A DNA stretch of 64,000 nt from positions 62,001 through 126,000 of the forward strand of contig NZ_CP064188.1 in NCBI RefSeq assembly GCF_015353075.1. The letters run 5' to 3'. Position 1 is the first letter of the stretch, and every line of letters starts with the position of its first letter. Shown one piece after another: positions 61,064 through 64,000 of the stretch. The DNA is from Rhizobium sp. 007. Its GTDB lineage: Bacteria; Pseudomonadota; Alphaproteobacteria; Rhizobiales; Rhizobiaceae. The notes beneath the pieces are model-generated. The model ran no database searches and had not been told where the DNA came from. It saw only the letters and a program-made list of their open reading frames with translations. The translations under genes and the position numbers were made by a program.

Positions 61064-62014
61064 TCAGGAAGCCATTGCGTTTTCGCGGGCGTTGCGCCGG
61101 ATCGTCTGGGGCGGCTGTCCAAGCGTCCGCAGAAAAGCCCGGCGCATGCGATCACTATCGGCAAAGCCGGTTTCCTCCGCGATCACGTCCATGGAGTGGC
61201 GACCTTGTTCCATCATCAGCCGTGCCGCCTCCACGCGCAGGTTCTCCACGGCCTTGGCGGGCGACTGACCGGTCTCTGACCGGAAGGCTCGGCTGAACTG
61301 ACGCGCGCTCAAGCCCGCCGCATCCGCGAGCTCCTCAACCGACAGAACGCCGCGCAGGTTGGCCTTGGCGTACTCTACGGATTTCTGGATCCGGTCCGAC
61401 TTCGGGTCCAGTTCGAGCAGCGCCGAAAACTGCGATTGGCCGCCGGCCCTGCGGTGGTAGACCACCAGCTTGCGTGCGACCGAGCGAGCGACGTCCTGGC
61501 CGTGGTCCTTTTCGATCATGGCGAGGGCCAGGTCGATGCCCGCTGTCATCCCCGCCGACGTCCACACGGTACCGTCGACGATGAAGATGCGATCCTCCTC
61601 GACCCTGACGGCCGGGAAGCGCTCCCGGAGTTGGCGTGCGAACAACCAGTGCGTCGTCGCCCGGCGCCCATCCAACAATCCGGATTCCGCAAGGATAAAG
61701 GCGCCGGTACAGGGCGCGGCCAGCCGTCGCGCGGTTCGCAGGGAGTGACGCGCGAATGCGATCAGCCCGGCTGTCACCGGCTCAATCGTCGTACCGGCTC
61801 CGAAGATCACGGTGTCGTAAGCGGTGTGCTCGTCGAAGGCTTTCGTGTTGACCCCAAAGCCAGCGGACGACTTGATCTCGCCGCCGGGTTCCGAAAGCAG
61901 CTCGATCTGGTAGGCCGGCTCTCCAAGCTGGAGATTGGCCATCTCGAAGGCAGTTACCGCTGCAAAACCCAAGAGCTGGAATCCTGGAAAGACGACGTAG
62001 CCGATTTTGTGCAT
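61064..62014 (-). CDS. GlxA-type AraC-family regulator (DJ-1/PfpI domain)
   Basis: The 316-residue regulator has an N-terminal DJ-1/PfpI-like domain (about 1-165; nucleophile-elbow Cys C102 in APCTGAF) and a C-terminal AraC domain with two helix-turn-helix motifs (about 215-310; LSVEELADAAGLSARQFSRA). Such GlxA proteins sense small metabolites, e.g. in amine or glycine betaine catabolism. ATG 62014 was preferred over an upstream start at 62068. It faces the VOC gene from the same strand. Confidence 0.9.
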   Translation of the reverse strand: MHKIGYVVFPGFQLLGFAAVTAFEMANLQLGEPAYQIELLSEPGGEIKSSAGFGVNTKAFDEHTAYDTVIFGAGTTIEPVTAGLIAFARHSLRTARRLAAPCTGAFILAESGLLDGRRATTHWLFARQLRERFPAVRVEEDRIFIVDGTVWTSAGMTAGIDLALAMIEKDHGQDVARSVARKLVVYHRRAGGQSQFSALLELDPKSDRIQKSVEYAKANLRGVLSVEELADAAGLSARQFSRAFRSETGQSPAKAVENLRVEAARLMMEQGRHSMDVIAEETGFADSDRMRRAFLRTLGQPPQTIRRNARENAMAS

Positions 62015-62081
62015 GACGCACCACCCTTGTCTGTAACTGCAGTATACATCACATTTACGCCATCGCAAAAAGTCCTGTGTC

Positions 62082-62206
62082 CTACCGGACGTTGCTCAGA
62101 TCGATTGACACCAGCGGCGGATCTTCGATGACGTTATCGTCCATGGCGCGCCCGGAGAAAGGCGCGGCGCTTCTTCGGAAACCGGATGCCGTCGGCCTCG
62201 TCGTAA
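62082..62206 (-). pseudogene. C-terminal relic of an uncharacterised protein
   Basis: Two frames read YDEADGIRFPKKRRAF and then DNVIEDPPLVSIDLSNVR before a stop. I recall this (Y-x-E-x-x-G-I/F-x-x-P-x-RRR-x-x ... P-x-LVSIDI-x-x-x) from the end of a family of bacterial proteins without known function. One frameshift separates the parts and the rest is missing. Confidence 0.4.
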
Positions 62207-62353
62207 TCTCAGACGCGCTGTGCGGTCGCAAAGCCACCGGCGACTTTGCCACCCCGGCCTTGTTGCGGGGTCGCCACGCAGGTGAGAAGGAGCGGGCGGG
62301 TACGCACTCCGGCCTTCGCTAGATTGCGTACCCGTAGACGTCATCGCGAAGAT

Positions 62354-62983
62354 TTATGACGGCAGCGGCTTGCCGGCCTGCTCCTGTACAATGTAGTCGG
62401 CGTACCAGTCCGGCCAATTCTCGTCATGCCTGCCGCCGGTTCGCTTCTCGTGTTCGCCATGGGCGGACGCCGCGCGCCGGAGTGTCGCCGCAAGCTCGGT
62501 CGACGAGGTGAACGTCGTAATGTCCGTATCCACGCGTCCAGGCAATCGCTCGGTGACTTCCTGGAGTAGCCATCCGTTGCCGTCCGGATCGCTGAACGAG
62601 GCGTAGGAGCGGTAGCTGCGCCGCTCGGGATCGCGACCGCTGACCGGCGGCTGTCCAGGACCGGCGCGGTGGATGATCTCGCTCACGTCGGCGCCACGAC
62701 CGATGAGTTCGGCGCGCGCGGCCTCGATATCCGACACGACGAGATAGAGCCCGCTTGCCGAGCCGGGTGCGGCCGACGTCAACCCCGTGCCGAAATGGAT
62801 CGAGCTCGGCGAGCCTGGCGGTGTGAACTGCACGACCCGGAATGTGTCACCGACAGCGAAGTCGGCGTCGAGCCTCCAACCCAGACCGTCATAAAAGCGC
62901 TTTGCGCGGTCGACGTCCGAGACGGGGATAACGAAGACCTCAAGTTTCAGGTCGGTCGTAGAGGTTTTGGTTGCACTGGTCAT
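62354..62983 (-). CDS. VOC-superfamily protein (glyoxalase/bleomycin-resistance fold)
   Basis: The 209-residue protein has the paired beta-alpha-beta-beta-beta modules: KLEVFVIPVSDVDRAKRFYD, GLYLVVSDIEAARAEL and FSDPDGNGWLLQEV (metal-ligand Glu). A C-terminal extension with HDENWPDWYADYIV is typical of a VOC subgroup found next to regulators. ATG 62983 follows GGAG by 6 nt. Function unknown; possibly dioxygenase or resistance. It precedes the GlxA gene on the same strand, with the eroded fragment between. Confidence 0.85.
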   Translation of the reverse strand: MTSATKTSTTDLKLEVFVIPVSDVDRAKRFYDGLGWRLDADFAVGDTFRVVQFTPPGSPSSIHFGTGLTSAAPGSASGLYLVVSDIEAARAELIGRGADVSEIIHRAGPGQPPVSGRDPERRSYRSYASFSDPDGNGWLLQEVTERLPGRVDTDITTFTSSTELAATLRRAASAHGEHEKRTGGRHDENWPDWYADYIVQEQAGKPLPS

Positions 62984-63052
62984 GGTTTTCTCCAATGAAG
63001 GAACGTGGCTGGGAAAGCGGCGCGCCGAGCGCGCCGTGGTTTTTCAAAGCGA

Positions 63053-64000
63053 CTAGCGCAGCGACTTGAACGAGGCTCTGAGCTCCTGGGTGAAGATCTC
63101 CGGCTGCTCCCAGGCCGCAAAGTGCCCGCCTTTCGGCAGTCGATTGTAGTGGATCAGCTTCGGGAAGGCTTTCTCGGTCCAGCTGCGGGGAGCGGTGTAG
63201 ATTTCGTCAGGAAAAGCACTCACCGCGACGGGGATGGTAACGCCCTTGGGAGCGAAGAATGCGAGCTTGCTCTCCCAGAAGAGGCGCCCCGAAGACAGCC
63301 CCGTGTTAGTCAGCCAGTAGAGCGTGATGTTGTCGAGGATGTCATCGCGCGTCAGCCCTTCAGAAGCCCCGTCAAAGACGCGGCCGATCAGCTTCTGGCT
63401 CTCCGGATCATGGTCAATCATCCACGCGGCAAGGGCGATGGGCGAATCGTCCAGGCCGTAGAGTGTCTGTGGCCGAGCCCCCATTTCCTGTGCATAGCCA
63501 ACACGGTGCTTGTAGAAGAAATCGAGCTGCTTCCACGCATAGTCCTCGTCGCCCGTCAGGCCCGTCGGCTGCGGACCGCCGGCCAGCGCCGCTGAAATGT
63601 TGTCGGGAAGCGTGCCGGGCATGTTGGTGTGGATGCCAAGCAGCCCTGCAGGCTTCTGTAGCGCCATCTGCTCGTTGACGGCGTCACCCCAGTCGCCGCC
63701 CTGCGCGACATACTTCTTATAACCCAGGCGGTTCATCAGAACGGCCCAGGCCCGGGCGACACGCTGCGGGTCCCAGCCGAGCTCGGTGGGCTTACCGGAA
63801 AAGCCGTAACCGGGGATTGATGGAATTATGACGTCAAACGCATCGGCTGCCGTGCCGGCGTGCGCTGTGGGATTGGTCAGCGGATCGATGATCTTCAGCT
63901 GCTCTATGATCGAACCGGGCCAGCCATGGGTGATGATGACCGGCAGCGCGTTCGGGTGCTTCGACTTCACATGGATGAAGTGGATGTCGACGCCGTCGAT
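63053..64000 (-). CDS. Epoxide hydrolase, partial (N-terminus beyond window)
   Basis: The frame is open to the right edge (last base 64000), so the start lies outside. It is a close paralogue of the protein at 1094: THGWPGS oxyanion motif, nucleophile Asp in GGDWG, YWLTNTG, and KGGHFAAWEQ with the catalytic His. Unlike the paralogue it has the usual Trp after the nucleophile Asp. C-terminus RASFKSLR is intact. Alpha/beta-hydrolase core present; EHN domain and any signal peptide not visible. Confidence 0.9.
   Translation of the reverse strand: MDGVDIHFIHVKSKHPNALPVIITHGWPGSIIEQLKIIDPLTNPTAHAGTAADAFDVIIPSIPGYGFSGKPTELGWDPQRVARAWAVLMNRLGYKKYVAQGGDWGDAVNEQMALQKPAGLLGIHTNMPGTLPDNISAALAGGPQPTGLTGDEDYAWKQLDFFYKHRVGYAQEMGARPQTLYGLDDSPIALAAWMIDHDPESQKLIGRVFDGASEGLTRDDILDNITLYWLTNTGLSSGRLFWESKLAFFAPKGVTIPVAVSAFPDEIYTAPRSWTEKAFPKLIHYNRLPKGGHFAAWEQPEIFTQELRASFKSLR

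Overview
The window looks like an accessory replicon (megaplasmid or symbiotic plasmid) of a Rhizobiaceae bacterium (Sinorhizobium/Ensifer, Rhizobium or Agrobacterium type). The basis is high-GC codon use, two large ABC-uptake operons, a patatin plus DUF3313 lipoprotein pair, small rhizobial-type orphan proteins, and plasmid-borne ArdC, DUF736, ProQ/FinO and recombinase genes among many decayed gene pieces. No tRNA, rRNA, CRISPR array, replication origin or intact insertion sequence was seen.

Left end (1-11 kb): the 3' end of cfa, two decayed fragments, then a block of alpha/beta hydrolases. These are a secreted EHN-type epoxide hydrolase, a small secreted hydrolase and a Tat-exported epoxide-hydrolase-like protein. 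They surround dipZ (CcdA-thioredoxin) and a translationally coupled OmpR-type response regulator/histidine kinase pair. Matching 10-bp-spaced GTATCA-type direct repeats lie upstream of two of the hydrolases, so a common regulon is plausible. Cupin and OsmC-like remnants lie among these genes.

9.5-24 kb, envelope block: an orphan histidine kinase, a three-module glycosyltransferase (GT2, GtrA, ArnT/PMT-like), a MipA/OmpV outer-membrane protein and an orphan response regulator. These are followed by a patatin-like lipoprotein with a DUF3313 lipoprotein, and an RND pump with its adaptor.

25-33 kb, sugar locus: a MalK-type ATPase diverges from a substrate-binding protein, two permeases, a LacI repressor, an RbsD/FucU mutarotase and a PfkB kinase. 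Two identical LacI-type operators flank a sigma70-like promoter in the divergent region.

33.4-45.2 kb, the most unusual locus: two divergent response regulators with degraded receivers bracket an alpha-oxoamine synthase, a PotABCD-type ABC importer, a GntR/FCD regulator and a translationally coupled operon of class-III aminotransferase, ThDP enzyme and SDR. A TGTAACA-centred motif recurs in the three main promoter regions. Enzyme chemistry and shared sites suggest one dedicated system that imports, makes or breaks down a small amino/keto compound. Its substrate cannot be read from sequence.

45.2-62 kb, a decaying plasmid-accessory zone: frameshifted small genes, ArdC and recombinase fragments, a chemoreceptor, cspA, a ProQ/FinO protein, DUF2277, an intact ArdC metalloprotease and DUF736. 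It continues with a truncated tyrosine integrase beside a perfect 13-bp inverted repeat, a very GC-rich CHASE3 histidine kinase, frameshifted dehydratase and TauE genes, a nitronate monooxygenase, and a serine recombinase preceded by an overlapping micro-ORF. Right end (61-64 kb): a GlxA-type AraC regulator, a VOC protein and a second epoxide hydrolase that runs off the window.
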